From Psychrobacter sp. I-STPA6b (GTDB taxonomy: Bacteria; Pseudomonadota; Gammaproteobacteria; Pseudomonadales; Moraxellaceae), in NCBI RefSeq assembly GCF_020662265.1, contig NZ_VEWM01000075.1:1-64000 (forward strand): a stretch of DNA of 64,000 nucleotides, in the 5' to 3' direction. The position numbers were made by a program, and so were the translations under genes. The notes beneath the pieces were generated by a model. It worked only from the letters and a program-made list of their open reading frames with translations, ran no database searches and was not told the origin of the DNA. Shown here in pieces: positions 53,409-62,842 of this stretch. Numbering within the stretch: the first letter of the stretch is position 1; each line of letters begins with the position of its first letter.

Positions 53409-55649
53409 TCAGTCTGATAAACATTGCTGTTGATAATCGTCATCATCAGCAAGTTTTTCTGTCTTACACTGCTCTAGAACATAGGACTGATAGCCACCAT
53501 CTGTTTCAATGGAGCACACCAAATCAGCAAGCGCTTCTTTTTCAGAGCAAGTGGTACCATCTTTGTTGACAACTGTCTCTAAGTCATCTGTATTTTCTTG
53601 ACCAAATAATATTCTTCCCAAGGTTTCCCCTTCTCCACGTTCATAGCGAGATTTGAGGGTTTGAGCATATTCGATAATATTCACACTATTAGCACTATTC
53701 GGCATTTGAGCATTGGCTGGCAAGTTTGGAAAAGCGCTATGACGTTGAGAAATAGGTTGGAATTGAGTCAATGCTGTAACCACCATACCCTCACCATTAT
53801 CTGTGTCTTCTAAATAGCTGTGCTTAGAGTTTATGCGTATTTGATAACGCCACCATAACAGACGATTTTCGGCACTAAAACCATATTGATTTAAAACTTT
53901 TGGAGCATTTTCAGAAATAGCTTTTTCAGAAGAAATAGGGGCTTTAGAGTTTTTATCTTCAGCCATCACCATATGTGTCTCTTTAGCATCAGCATCTAAA
54001 TTTTCTGAATCATTATTGTCATCACGGTGACTGCTGACATTTTCTTCTGTATCGTCATCGGTTAATTCTGCTTGTTTTTTCACCATTGCTAAATAAACTT
54101 CCGCCACATCTTTTGCAGTTAACAGTAGGGCTGTTTTTTTCTCAGGCTTGTTTTCTGTGCTTTCATCAACACCTACATGACTTAGCTCATCCATATCTGC
54201 TTTAGCATCAAGATTTTCATCAAATAGCTCAGGGTACTTTGCATATAGCTCATGATAAAGATGACGATAAAAGACCAGATTACTTTGTTCAATATCTTTT
54301 GCATTCTGCTGATGCTCAATCACATAACTGGCAGGTGTCTGTGCAAATATTGTCTCACTATTATCTAAACTATCCAAAGAGGTCAGTTCTGAGCCATTAG
54401 CAGGTACAATATAAGTAAAGTTAGTATCAGGCTCACTTTGTAATTGTGCCTCTAAAGCGTCCAAATAGGCTTGGATAAAGTTTTTTGCAAAATCATCAGG
54501 TAGACTACCATCTTTGAGTGATATTTTTAGCCATTTATTTTGCCATGCTAAACCAAGTTCATCATCGAGATATTCAGAAACTAATAAAGCAAAACTATCC
54601 GCCCATAAATATATATCACCTTGACGTAGATTAATATAAATTGGCTGATTGACTGACATATTTAGATTACGTGCTTGATAGCTTACTGTTGGCAATAGGG
54701 TAAACTGCCCCAATAGTGGACGATAAGTACCAACAATCTGAGCAGAAGAAGGTTGTAATAAATAGGCATTGAGCAAGTTTGCCTTTTTGACATCTAACGC
54801 CGTATGCTTATTATCATAATGTGCTAAAAATTCAGGCTCAGCTTCTGCTTCTTCTGTATTTTCCACTTCTATTTCAGATTCAGATGCTTCTGATTCCGTC
54901 TCTAAATCAGCGTCATCATTTTCATTGACTACATTATCTACATTAGTGTTATTAGCATTTGCTTCGTGGTCATTAGACTCTATATCACTGCTATCCTCGT
55001 TACTATCTTTATGACCATCTTCACTTTCTTCTGCTTCTAATATTTCCCTTTGCTGAAGTTCATCATAAATATATGCCCATGGATCACTATCTTTCTGGTA
55101 ACGTTTTAGTGTGGTATAACATTGAATGTAAGACTCTTTAATCTCTGTTAACTGCTGTGTATAAGGGGTAACCATTTCATTTTTGACATCATCTAAGACA
55201 TCTTGAACACTGATACCATCATTTTTTGCTTGTTTTAAAACTTCTGCATACGCATTGTCATGCACATGGTCACAATGCTGAGAGCTTCTTTTTGCATTTG
55301 CTAACTGCTCAGGTGTGGCATTTGCTAAGGCATCTCGACGATTACCATTACTTATTTTGATGTCTGTTTGATAACTAAAAGATTGGCGAGTCATACTATG
55401 AAGCTGAGATTGCAAGGTTTGCTTTGCAAATTGTCCCTCTTGCTTATTATCACGTTGCAAATTTTGTGTGCTAACTGCTTGATTATTTATGGCTGAGTTG
55501 ACAGCTTGACAACCTGTTAACCCCATATAACTACAAACAAGTATCGCCAATGTTAAATGACGTTTGTGATGGCGTATGCTCTGCTGGTTTAAAGCAGAAT
55601 GGTATTGTTTTGCGTGTTGCAGTGCTTGCAAATGGTTATTTTTTTTCAT
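53409..55649 (-). CDS. Long acidic lipoprotein of unknown function 1
   Basis: This 746-residue protein has a signal peptide with lipobox LTGC (Cys at about 47; the long N-terminal lead is basic). A helical N-terminal region follows, then an acidic low-complexity linker (about 205-275, Asp/Glu/Asn). A beta-rich block (GTYRPLLGQFTLLPTV, VNQPIYINLRQGDIYLW) and another acidic linker come next. The block resembles one in the upstream gene, so the two look paralogous. The minus-strand gene pair is separated by 65 bases. Function not recognised. Confidence 0.7.
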   Translation of the reverse strand: MKKNNHLQALQHAKQYHSALNQQSIRHHKRHLTLAILVCSYMGLTGCQAVNSAINNQAVSTQNLQRDNKQEGQFAKQTLQSQLHSMTRQSFSYQTDIKISNGNRRDALANATPEQLANAKRSSQHCDHVHDNAYAEVLKQAKNDGISVQDVLDDVKNEMVTPYTQQLTEIKESYIQCYTTLKRYQKDSDPWAYIYDELQQREILEAEESEDGHKDSNEDSSDIESNDHEANANNTNVDNVVNENDDADLETESEASESEIEVENTEEAEAEPEFLAHYDNKHTALDVKKANLLNAYLLQPSSAQIVGTYRPLLGQFTLLPTVSYQARNLNMSVNQPIYINLRQGDIYLWADSFALLVSEYLDDELGLAWQNKWLKISLKDGSLPDDFAKNFIQAYLDALEAQLQSEPDTNFTYIVPANGSELTSLDSLDNSETIFAQTPASYVIEHQQNAKDIEQSNLVFYRHLYHELYAKYPELFDENLDAKADMDELSHVGVDESTENKPEKKTALLLTAKDVAEVYLAMVKKQAELTDDDTEENVSSHRDDNNDSENLDADAKETHMVMAEDKNSKAPISSEKAISENAPKVLNQYGFSAENRLLWWRYQIRINSKHSYLEDTDNGEGMVVTALTQFQPISQRHSAFPNLPANAQMPNSANSVNIIEYAQTLKSRYERGEGETLGRILFGQENTDDLETVVNKDGTTCSEKEALADLVCSIETDGGYQSYVLEQCKTEKLADDDDYQQQCLSD

Positions 55650-55714
55650 AATAAAACCAACATTATTTAATGAGTCATTTCAAATTATTAAGCGATGTAT
55701 TGAGCGATTTTTTA

Positions 55715-58432
55715 TTAATAGTCTTGTAAGTCTGCATCCTCTACAGACTCATCTGGGCTTGCTGTATTGTCCTCTTTCATGATTTCTTCTGTTTCCATAT
55801 CTTCCAAATCATCATCTAATAAACGCTCTTGAGCTATTTCATCAGACTCATTATCTTCGTTATCGTCATCAAACTCAGGTAAATCATAGTTATAACGTGC
55901 ATAACTTCCCTCATCTACCAGTGCTTGCTCATCTTCAATGGACTGCATCCATTCATTACCATCAATACGATTATTACGGTTTAAAAACAATTCATTTAGA
56001 GATTGTGACAATGGAGAAGATAAAAATGCCTGTTTGTCGAATCGAGTTTGTGACACAATACTATAGCTAGATTGTGATATATAGCTGTCTACATCGGTTT
56101 TATTTTGTTTTGCAATGAGATTACCACGAGCATCAAAATAAAAATAGTTAAACTGGTCAAAGCTAATTGGGGCAATGGCTTCAATCATCTGCAAAATACT
56201 GCCAACATCTTTGGCTTGGAATCCTTGGTTGTATAGCAACCAATTATCAATACTTTCTTCTAAATCTGCACCTTCAGGAAAATCATTTGGGTGTTGGGCA
56301 ATGTAATTTTTTAAATCATAGCTTAGATGTTTCAGAATTTTACCCAATAGCTCTCCGCCTTGTTTGCTACCAAGATATAGTTTTACGCCACGACTTGCAC
56401 CAACTTGCTGTGCAAAACTATCGCCTTGCAAATTAATCTCAGTAAAGTATTCAGGATTCAGTGTATCTAATCCCAATTGTATTGCACGTAAAAATGAGTC
56501 TTGCAGGACACCCACAGGGATTTTACTCATACCTTCAGGAAGCTCAAACGTCACCACCTTCCCTGCCATTTCTTCTGGTAAAGGGGTATGCTTTGGTGAA
56601 ATCATTGCCATAATAGGCATCATAGCTGAAGGGTCTAAGGTAATTTGGGCTTGTTTAAAGTTTAGCTCAACTGGCATTTGTACTGATGCTTTGAATGTTG
56701 GCATATTAAAGTCATAGCTATAAATACCTGTAATTTTCTGTTGATGTGGTTGATAACGGCTAACAGAATGAATCACTAAAGGATGATACGCATAATAGTT
56801 TTGAGCCTGTAGCTGTGCTGGCGTGCTTTGAGACAGACCAAGTAACATATTGAGTCCAGCCACACCCATACCACCACTCATTGGAAAGCGGGAAGATGTC
56901 AAAATATCAGACAACGAATCTATATCTGCATCTTCTATGCTATTAGCTTTTTTTTCTGCTTCTTGCGCTTTCATCTCACGATAATCTGCCAAAAAGCTTT
57001 GCAAATCTAGATTAAGTAAATCATGTTTAAATTTCTCATCACCAGATTCATACTCAGTTTCAATCCCCCCTATACTTTGAGCATCTACTTGTTCTATCTG
57101 AGTTTCCTGAGCTTCTGACTCGGCTACCTCTACCCCATTTTCAGTATCTTGATTAGAGTCATCGTCCTCACTGCCCTCACTATTGGGCAATGTAAAATCA
57201 GCATACTGCGCCTCAAACTGACAATTATTAAAATTGTTGTAATATAAATTAGCGTGCTTGTGCGGATCGGTTGTATAGGTTTTACCCTCAGAATCCAATT
57301 GCTGATGTGCATCAAGCAACTCTTGTCCACACTGTATCTTTGCTAAACCAATATCTAACGTTTTTTTGCTAAACTTATCTAAATATTTTTCTGGTTCAAG
57401 TCTAAACTTTGCAGTGTTCATTGCATAACAGACATAATAAGTTTGATAAATACTGTCGTAGTCATCATAGCTGATTTCTTTTTCTGGACGCTGTGGACTT
57501 AACAAAGCATCAATTTGTTGATGAAAGATACTCGCACATTGATTTTGACCAGTGACATAGCTTGGCTGATAGCCAATCGCACTATCTATATCTGCTTGAT
57601 ATTCCTCTTTAATGGATGTGCTACATGCCTCATATTCATTTTTTAAGTCGATAACTTGCTCATCTTCACCATCAATTTCTGGGTTATCCGTAACCAAGTC
57701 ATCTAATTGTGCTGAATAATCAATAACGCAATCATCATGACTATAGGTATAGTCATATAGCTTACTATTTCTATCTTTATACTCAGAGCTAAGCCCTGTT
57801 TCTTTGCTGATGTCATAGCCTTCATAAGGTACAGTACCTGCGACTTCATCATCATAGCGAATATATTTACTAATCTTCTCATCTGCCAAATATGGCTCTT
57901 TACGTCGAAAAGGGTTTTCCTCAGCTTCTGATGTCAGACTATCATCTGTAGCATAACCATATTTTTCTCTCTGAAACTCTCGCACCTTTAAAAAAGTCTC
58001 AAACAAGCTGTCATCATCTGACTCAATATCATCTGTTCCAACATAAGTGCTGGCATGATAGCGCAACTGAGTCACGGCTGTATGCTCTGTATTCAAGTGG
58101 CGCTCTAAAGACTGCAAAAAGAAAGTTTTTGCTTGTTGGGCATTGCTGGGCTGAGTATCGTTAATATTAAACAACTGAATATCTTTGACATCTTGTGTTA
58201 GGATGCCAGTTGTTGCAGGCAGGTGAGCAGAAGTGCTGTTATTAATATTGGAAGTATTATTAGAGGCGTTATTAAGGTGTGCTGTTGACTGACAACCACT
58301 TAATAATGCCATATTCACACTAATGATACTTAAGGTCAAAACTTTGGGAAGGTATTTAAATTTTTTTGATTTAATTATGTGTAATAGACGTTGAGATGAC
58401 ACAGTAATTCCCTTGTATTTTTTTGTTGACAT
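55715..58432 (-). CDS. Long acidic lipoprotein of unknown function 2
   Basis: This 905-residue protein counts from the ATG at 58432 (MSTKKYKGIT); an earlier start would add 46 residues without a signal-like start. A lipobox LLSGC anchors it to a membrane. The N-terminal half is helical and acidic. The middle carries a block (KITGIYSYDFNMPTFKASV, PVELNFKQAQITLDP) similar to one in the next gene. A region LFLNRNNRIDGNEWMQSI and a very acidic C-terminal tail (EFDDDNEDNESDEIAQER) follow. No enzyme motif is seen. Confidence 0.7.
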   Translation of the reverse strand: MSTKKYKGITVSSQRLLHIIKSKKFKYLPKVLTLSIISVNMALLSGCQSTAHLNNASNNTSNINNSTSAHLPATTGILTQDVKDIQLFNINDTQPSNAQQAKTFFLQSLERHLNTEHTAVTQLRYHASTYVGTDDIESDDDSLFETFLKVREFQREKYGYATDDSLTSEAEENPFRRKEPYLADEKISKYIRYDDEVAGTVPYEGYDISKETGLSSEYKDRNSKLYDYTYSHDDCVIDYSAQLDDLVTDNPEIDGEDEQVIDLKNEYEACSTSIKEEYQADIDSAIGYQPSYVTGQNQCASIFHQQIDALLSPQRPEKEISYDDYDSIYQTYYVCYAMNTAKFRLEPEKYLDKFSKKTLDIGLAKIQCGQELLDAHQQLDSEGKTYTTDPHKHANLYYNNFNNCQFEAQYADFTLPNSEGSEDDDSNQDTENGVEVAESEAQETQIEQVDAQSIGGIETEYESGDEKFKHDLLNLDLQSFLADYREMKAQEAEKKANSIEDADIDSLSDILTSSRFPMSGGMGVAGLNMLLGLSQSTPAQLQAQNYYAYHPLVIHSVSRYQPHQQKITGIYSYDFNMPTFKASVQMPVELNFKQAQITLDPSAMMPIMAMISPKHTPLPEEMAGKVVTFELPEGMSKIPVGVLQDSFLRAIQLGLDTLNPEYFTEINLQGDSFAQQVGASRGVKLYLGSKQGGELLGKILKHLSYDLKNYIAQHPNDFPEGADLEESIDNWLLYNQGFQAKDVGSILQMIEAIAPISFDQFNYFYFDARGNLIAKQNKTDVDSYISQSSYSIVSQTRFDKQAFLSSPLSQSLNELFLNRNNRIDGNEWMQSIEDEQALVDEGSYARYNYDLPEFDDDNEDNESDEIAQERLLDDDLEDMETEEIMKEDNTASPDESVEDADLQDY

Positions 58433-58726
58433 ATTTATTTCCCAAGTGTGTAGCAACACATTTATATTAGTGCTATTTTTATGATTACCAATATATGATT
58501 CAGTATTACCAAAAGTAAACGCTATAAATTTTTGGCATAAAACATCATATCTATATGATTTAAGATACAATCTTCAACCAAACTTATAATAAGTAGTAGA
58601 TAAAAGTCTGAAGCTCATAATATACACACTTAATAGTATATAGACATATATTGTCACAAAAAAATGACAAAGCAAGACTCTCTTTAATTTTTTACAGTGA
58701 AAATAAAACATAGATAAAGGCAAGTT

Positions 58727-59392
58727 ATGACCGATTATTTTGGCTTTAAACCTTCGGATACATTGACACAAATGATAGAAGAAGCAGAGCATATCATTTC
58801 TAATAAAGTAGATACAGACTATTATCCATACCGTAACGCTTTGGCACAACGCATCGCCCGAGAAATGATGGATAATCTATTGGTTAACCTAATCAGTGTG
58901 ATTCCAAATCCTGAGCGACAGGCAACCATGCAAAAAATTGTCTCAAGTATTGAAAGTGCAACAGAGACTTTACTAAAAATCTTGATGGGGAAAGATGATA
59001 ATCAAGCTGTCCTTAAAAGCTACTATTTTTTAAAAAATGACAGTATGTTTATTGATAATGAGGGTCAGCGTCGTATAGGTTTGGCATTATCTGCTAATAC
59101 TGCCCAAAAAATCAGGCAGGGCTTTGATGCTGTATCAGAAGATACTACTGACCTAGCAACTTTTAAGGCTGGCTTGGAGGCGATGAACGATGCCATTTTA
59201 GACCATTTTATGAATCAGTTTACCAACACTTTGCCATTAGGTATGATTAAACGTAAATCTATCCCCATTGCTAGAACGGCAGTAGACTCAGGACTTGGGA
59301 TTGCCATGAATAAGTTATTACCACAACTACCCCAACCTGCCCTAAAACGACTGGCTAATTTTTATTCACCTTTTATTGTTCAAATTGAATAA
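58727..59392 (+). CDS. Hypothetical protein
   Basis: This 221-residue, mostly helical soluble protein has no signal or membrane segment, and an AAGG ribosome binding site. It begins DYFGFKPSDTLTQMIEEAE and includes YPYRNALAQRIAREMMDNLL. I recognise no named family; proteins like it appear conserved in Moraxellaceae, which I cannot verify here. It is divergent from the acidic lipoprotein gene and followed by the complete inverted-repeat element. Confidence 0.6.
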   Translation: MTDYFGFKPSDTLTQMIEEAEHIISNKVDTDYYPYRNALAQRIAREMMDNLLVNLISVIPNPERQATMQKIVSSIESATETLLKILMGKDDNQAVLKSYYFLKNDSMFIDNEGQRRIGLALSANTAQKIRQGFDAVSEDTTDLATFKAGLEAMNDAILDHFMNQFTNTLPLGMIKRKSIPIARTAVDSGLGIAMNKLLPQLPQPALKRLANFYSPFIVQIE

Positions 59393-59411
59393 TAGGGCTA
59401 ATGATATATAG

Positions 59412-59630
59412 GGTCTGTTGAACATTCACCATGTTAGGCTAATATCTACAAAGGATATAGCTACTTTTTACTTTCATGTAAAAATTCGCTAAATTTGCAT
59501 GATGAAGCGTTAATATTCCTGCTTTTATTAATTTAATAAAAGCTACCTGTGTTCATTGCCTTGACTAAGTCACTGTTTATTAAAACCAATATCTCAATTT
59601 TTCCTATGAAGATGACTGTTCAACAGACCT
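59412..59630. repeat. 219-bp inverted-repeat element, complete copy (MITE-like)
   Basis: The ends are GGTCTGTTGAACA (59412-59424) and TGTTCAACAGACC (59617-59629), a perfect 13-bp inverted repeat. The interior shows no coding frame. Related partial copies lie at 20449-20494 (right end), 51490-51534 (both ends, deleted middle) and 62768-62815 (left end). This forms a dispersed miniature element family. A parent transposase is not in the window. Confidence 0.8.
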
Positions 59631-59728
59631 TAAATTGGTAGAAAATCTTTAGTAGCCCCTAAACAACTGCTGATATATTGCATAAATCTTGTTAGAATAA
59701 GCGATTAAACTTTTTATTGGTACGACCC

Positions 59729-60292
59729 ATGACTCAACTTAGCAATCAAGAAATCGAAAAAACTCTACGTAACTCAGAATGTTTGGTCAGTAGCCTTGAA
59801 GTGGCGGCGGCTTATGAGCGCTTAGCAGCACAAGTCAATCTGCATTATGCAGGGCTAAATCCTATCGTCATGGTTGTGATGAATGGTGGCCTGATTCCTG
59901 CTGGTCAGTTATTGACTCACTTTACCTTTTATCACCGTATGAACTATATTCATGCAACACGCTACCGTGATAATCAAGGTACGAATGAGCTACAGTGGAA
60001 ATATAAACCCGATGTGAGTTTAAAAGACGAACACGTTTTATTAATTGATGATATTTTTGATGAAGGGATTACCTTAAAGGCCATTGTTGAAGAGCTAAAA
60101 AAAGAAAATCCTGCTTCATTAAACTGCTGTGTCCTTCTTAATAAAGTACATGACCGTAAAGTGTCTAACTTTGATGTTGATTTTGTAGGACTAGATGTCG
60201 CTGACCGTTATGTTTATGGTTGTGGTATGGACTTTCATGGCTATCTGCGCCATATGCCTGGTATCTATGCCATCAAAGAAGATAAGCTGTAG
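59729..60292 (+). CDS. Hypoxanthine-guanine phosphoribosyltransferase family protein
   Basis: This 187-residue purine salvage enzyme converts a purine base and PRPP to the nucleotide. The PRPP-binding loop is HVLLIDDIFDEGITLKAI (about 107-124), preceded by VVMNGGLIPAGQLL and the base-contact region. The C-terminus VGLDVADRYVYGCGMDFHGYLR matches this group. The first ATG is at 59729; a TTG four codons earlier is less likely. A terminator follows. Confidence 0.88.
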   Translation: MTQLSNQEIEKTLRNSECLVSSLEVAAAYERLAAQVNLHYAGLNPIVMVVMNGGLIPAGQLLTHFTFYHRMNYIHATRYRDNQGTNELQWKYKPDVSLKDEHVLLIDDIFDEGITLKAIVEELKKENPASLNCCVLLNKVHDRKVSNFDVDFVGLDVADRYVYGCGMDFHGYLRHMPGIYAIKEDKL

Positions 60293-60330
60293 CATGCTCA
60301 AGTTTTAAACTAGAAAGTTATTAACTACAG

Positions 60331-60367
60331 ACATGCCTTCTTAAGATTAAGAAGGCATGTTATTTTT
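60331..60367. terminator. Terminator between the phosphoribosyltransferase and recD
   Basis: ACATGCCTTCTTA, loop AGA, TTAAGAAGGCATGT forms a long perfect stem followed by TATTTTTATT. It serves the plus-strand gene and may also serve recD from the other side. Confidence 0.85.
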
Positions 60368-60403
60368 ATTCGTTCTACTTGCCTTTGCTTGCTTTGATTT
60401 GCC

Positions 60404-62728
60404 TTATTGTCCTTGAAAATTTAATGCAGTAAACTGGATTTCCAGTCCTGTTTGCCGTTGAGTGCGTTGTGTCACTGCTTGTACTAATAGCTCTGGCGCA
60501 CTAAAAATACTAACCTGCTTTTTGGCGCGAGTGATGGCCGTATAGATAAGCTCTTGTGTTAATAAGCGTTGATGTGCAAAATCCATCATCACCGCAACTT
60601 GGTCAAACTCTGAGCCTTGAGATTTATGAATGGTCATCGCATAAGCTGTGCTGATATTCTCTTCACTCAGTCGATGGATAGATACAGGTTGTGTACGCCC
60701 TTCAAACCATACTTTTAGCTCAGAGAGTTGCTGATACTGATTATTCCCCTTCCCTTCTAACCATCCTGTATGTAGACAAATACCGATATCCCCATTAAAT
60801 AGCCCTAAATCATAGTCATTTGCTAATAGCATCACTGGTCTACCGTGATACCACTGCTGGTCGGATAGTGGTAAATTGAGATATTTTTGATGTGCTTGTG
60901 CGATTTGTTGATTAATGAAAACATCGCCAAGCTCACCTAAATGTCCAGCACTTAAAATACGAAACTCAGATAATGTTGCAAATATTTGTAGAAATGCTTG
61001 CTCTCTAGAATGTGGTATGGAATTTGCGATTGTTGAGCTTGTTAATTTTTTTGTAAGGTTGAAATAGTTTTGGTAGTTGGCTATAAGGTTTTGGAATAGA
61101 TTATATTTGCTTAGGCTATTTTTTAAAGATAAATAATGAGATAACTCAGAATCCTCTAAACCCTGATGCTCTTGAATACTAAGCACTGGATAAAAACGGA
61201 CATCATCTGCCTCAGTAAATACCGCTTCTATTTGCTGTACTTTTTCTGCATATTCTGATGGATTGACATTACGATTAATGATATTTGCCAGCTTACCAAT
61301 GCCTGAATGTTCATCAAAGCGACGGCTCTCTTTTAGTGCCACATGATATGATTGCAAACACTCTATTCGGCACAAATCTGCTAGCACTGCACCTGCATCT
61401 ACAGCAGCCAACTGATTAGCATCGCCTAATAAAATCAAGCGTGCTGTTGGCTTAATTGCACAAAGCAGGTGCGTTGCCAACTCTACACCAAGCATCGAGG
61501 CTTCATCAATCACTATCACATCATAAGGCAGAGGATTTTGATAGTTATAACGTGGGACACCAGAGCGCCCTATTGCCAAAAGTCGGTGAATGGTTTGCGC
61601 TTCTTCCAGTACAATCAAGTCACCCTCTTGTGTGCTGAGTGCATTTTGTAACGACTCTTGCATGCGCTGGGCGGCTTTTCCTGTCGGTGCTGCCAAAGCA
61701 AGTGCTGGTGGTTCAGATATTGCCTCACTTACTGCTTCTTTGTTTATCTCCCCTAGCCCATCTTTGCTAGTGGCTGTTTGCACATGGCTATTTTGAAATA
61801 ATGCCAATACAATTTGTGCAACAGTATATGTTTTTCCTGTACCTGGTCCACCAGTGATGATACTAAATGCAGAGTGGCTGGCAAGCTCAATAGCTTCTAT
61901 TTGTTTTGCTTTTAATGCTTTAGGTAATGCCTTAACATCAATATTTAAAGCGGGTAACTGTTGTGAGCTAATACGTTGAATATGATATGCCAATTGGTAT
62001 TCTGCCATCCACGCTCGGTGTAACCAGCAGATAAAGTCATTTTCTACCCTATTAATGATAATTGGCGTTGCATTGTAGTTTTGTATGTCACTTATATTGG
62101 GAGTATGGCTGTTTTGATAATAGAGCCAGTGGTGGTTATTGTTATTTAATTGTTCAATAAAATTGCTTAGGCTATTTTCTTTAGTAAACACTTGATTAAA
62201 GCGCCAGCAAAACTGCACAAACTGTTGTAATAAGTCATAGACCTTTTGAACACATCGTTGCTCATCATTGTTAAGGTAAGCACTGGCTAATAACTGCTTC
62301 CATTGTATTTGCTCCGAATCACTCAGCATAGCAAGCCACTGACTCGCCTCATCATTAGTAATGTGACTATCATTACTATCCTGCTCAGCCATAGTTTCTA
62401 AAGGCTTTAGCATTGTATATAGCCCAAGAATTAACGGCTGTACTAAAGTTACCTGCCAGCTTGATAGCGCCAATACTGGCATAATATGCGCAAGCTTATG
62501 AGATATTGGCATGTTGTTTGTCTGTGCAGATAAGACCAATACAGTATGCCCTGCTTCTAGTTGTTCATATAAAGCAACAAACAGCACTTTAAATAACATA
62601 TTGCTTTCTTGTTGCACCTCTATAGGCTGTTGTGTATAGGCTTGCTGAGTTTGCTGACTGCGTAAGGTCATATAACTGGCAATATTTAATGCTTTGCTTA
62701 GGCTATTTTCTAATGGTGACACCATCAC
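60404..62728 (-). CDS. recD: Exodeoxyribonuclease V alpha subunit
   Basis: This 774-residue superfamily 1 helicase of RecBCD, 5'-3' polarity, repairs double-strand breaks and degrades linear DNA. Walker A is TGGPGTGKTYTV, Walker B is VIDEASML, and motif VI-like AYAMTIHKSQGSEFDQV lies near the C-terminus. Longer than E. coli RecD (608) because of inserts, such as the low-complexity region near 320-350. It lies downstream of recB on the same strand, with an interposed repeat. Confidence 0.93.
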   Translation of the reverse strand: MMVSPLENSLSKALNIASYMTLRSQQTQQAYTQQPIEVQQESNMLFKVLFVALYEQLEAGHTVLVLSAQTNNMPISHKLAHIMPVLALSSWQVTLVQPLILGLYTMLKPLETMAEQDSNDSHITNDEASQWLAMLSDSEQIQWKQLLASAYLNNDEQRCVQKVYDLLQQFVQFCWRFNQVFTKENSLSNFIEQLNNNNHHWLYYQNSHTPNISDIQNYNATPIIINRVENDFICWLHRAWMAEYQLAYHIQRISSQQLPALNIDVKALPKALKAKQIEAIELASHSAFSIITGGPGTGKTYTVAQIVLALFQNSHVQTATSKDGLGEINKEAVSEAISEPPALALAAPTGKAAQRMQESLQNALSTQEGDLIVLEEAQTIHRLLAIGRSGVPRYNYQNPLPYDVIVIDEASMLGVELATHLLCAIKPTARLILLGDANQLAAVDAGAVLADLCRIECLQSYHVALKESRRFDEHSGIGKLANIINRNVNPSEYAEKVQQIEAVFTEADDVRFYPVLSIQEHQGLEDSELSHYLSLKNSLSKYNLFQNLIANYQNYFNLTKKLTSSTIANSIPHSREQAFLQIFATLSEFRILSAGHLGELGDVFINQQIAQAHQKYLNLPLSDQQWYHGRPVMLLANDYDLGLFNGDIGICLHTGWLEGKGNNQYQQLSELKVWFEGRTQPVSIHRLSEENISTAYAMTIHKSQGSEFDQVAVMMDFAHQRLLTQELIYTAITRAKKQVSIFSAPELLVQAVTQRTQRQTGLEIQFTALNFQGQ

Positions 62729-62767
62729 CTCCCAAATAAATCAAAATAAAAAACGATAAAAGATATA

Positions 62768-62815
62768 AAGTCTGCTAAATATTCACCCCGTCAGACTAAT
62801 ATATGCAAGGGGTAC
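62768..62815. repeat. Decayed left end of the 219-bp inverted-repeat element
   Basis: AAGTCTGCTAAATATTCACC and the following bases (GTCAGACTAATAT) resemble the left end of the complete copy. It lies between recB and recD. Confidence 0.6.
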
Positions 62816-62842
62816 AGCGAAATATTGAGTTGAATATAGAGC

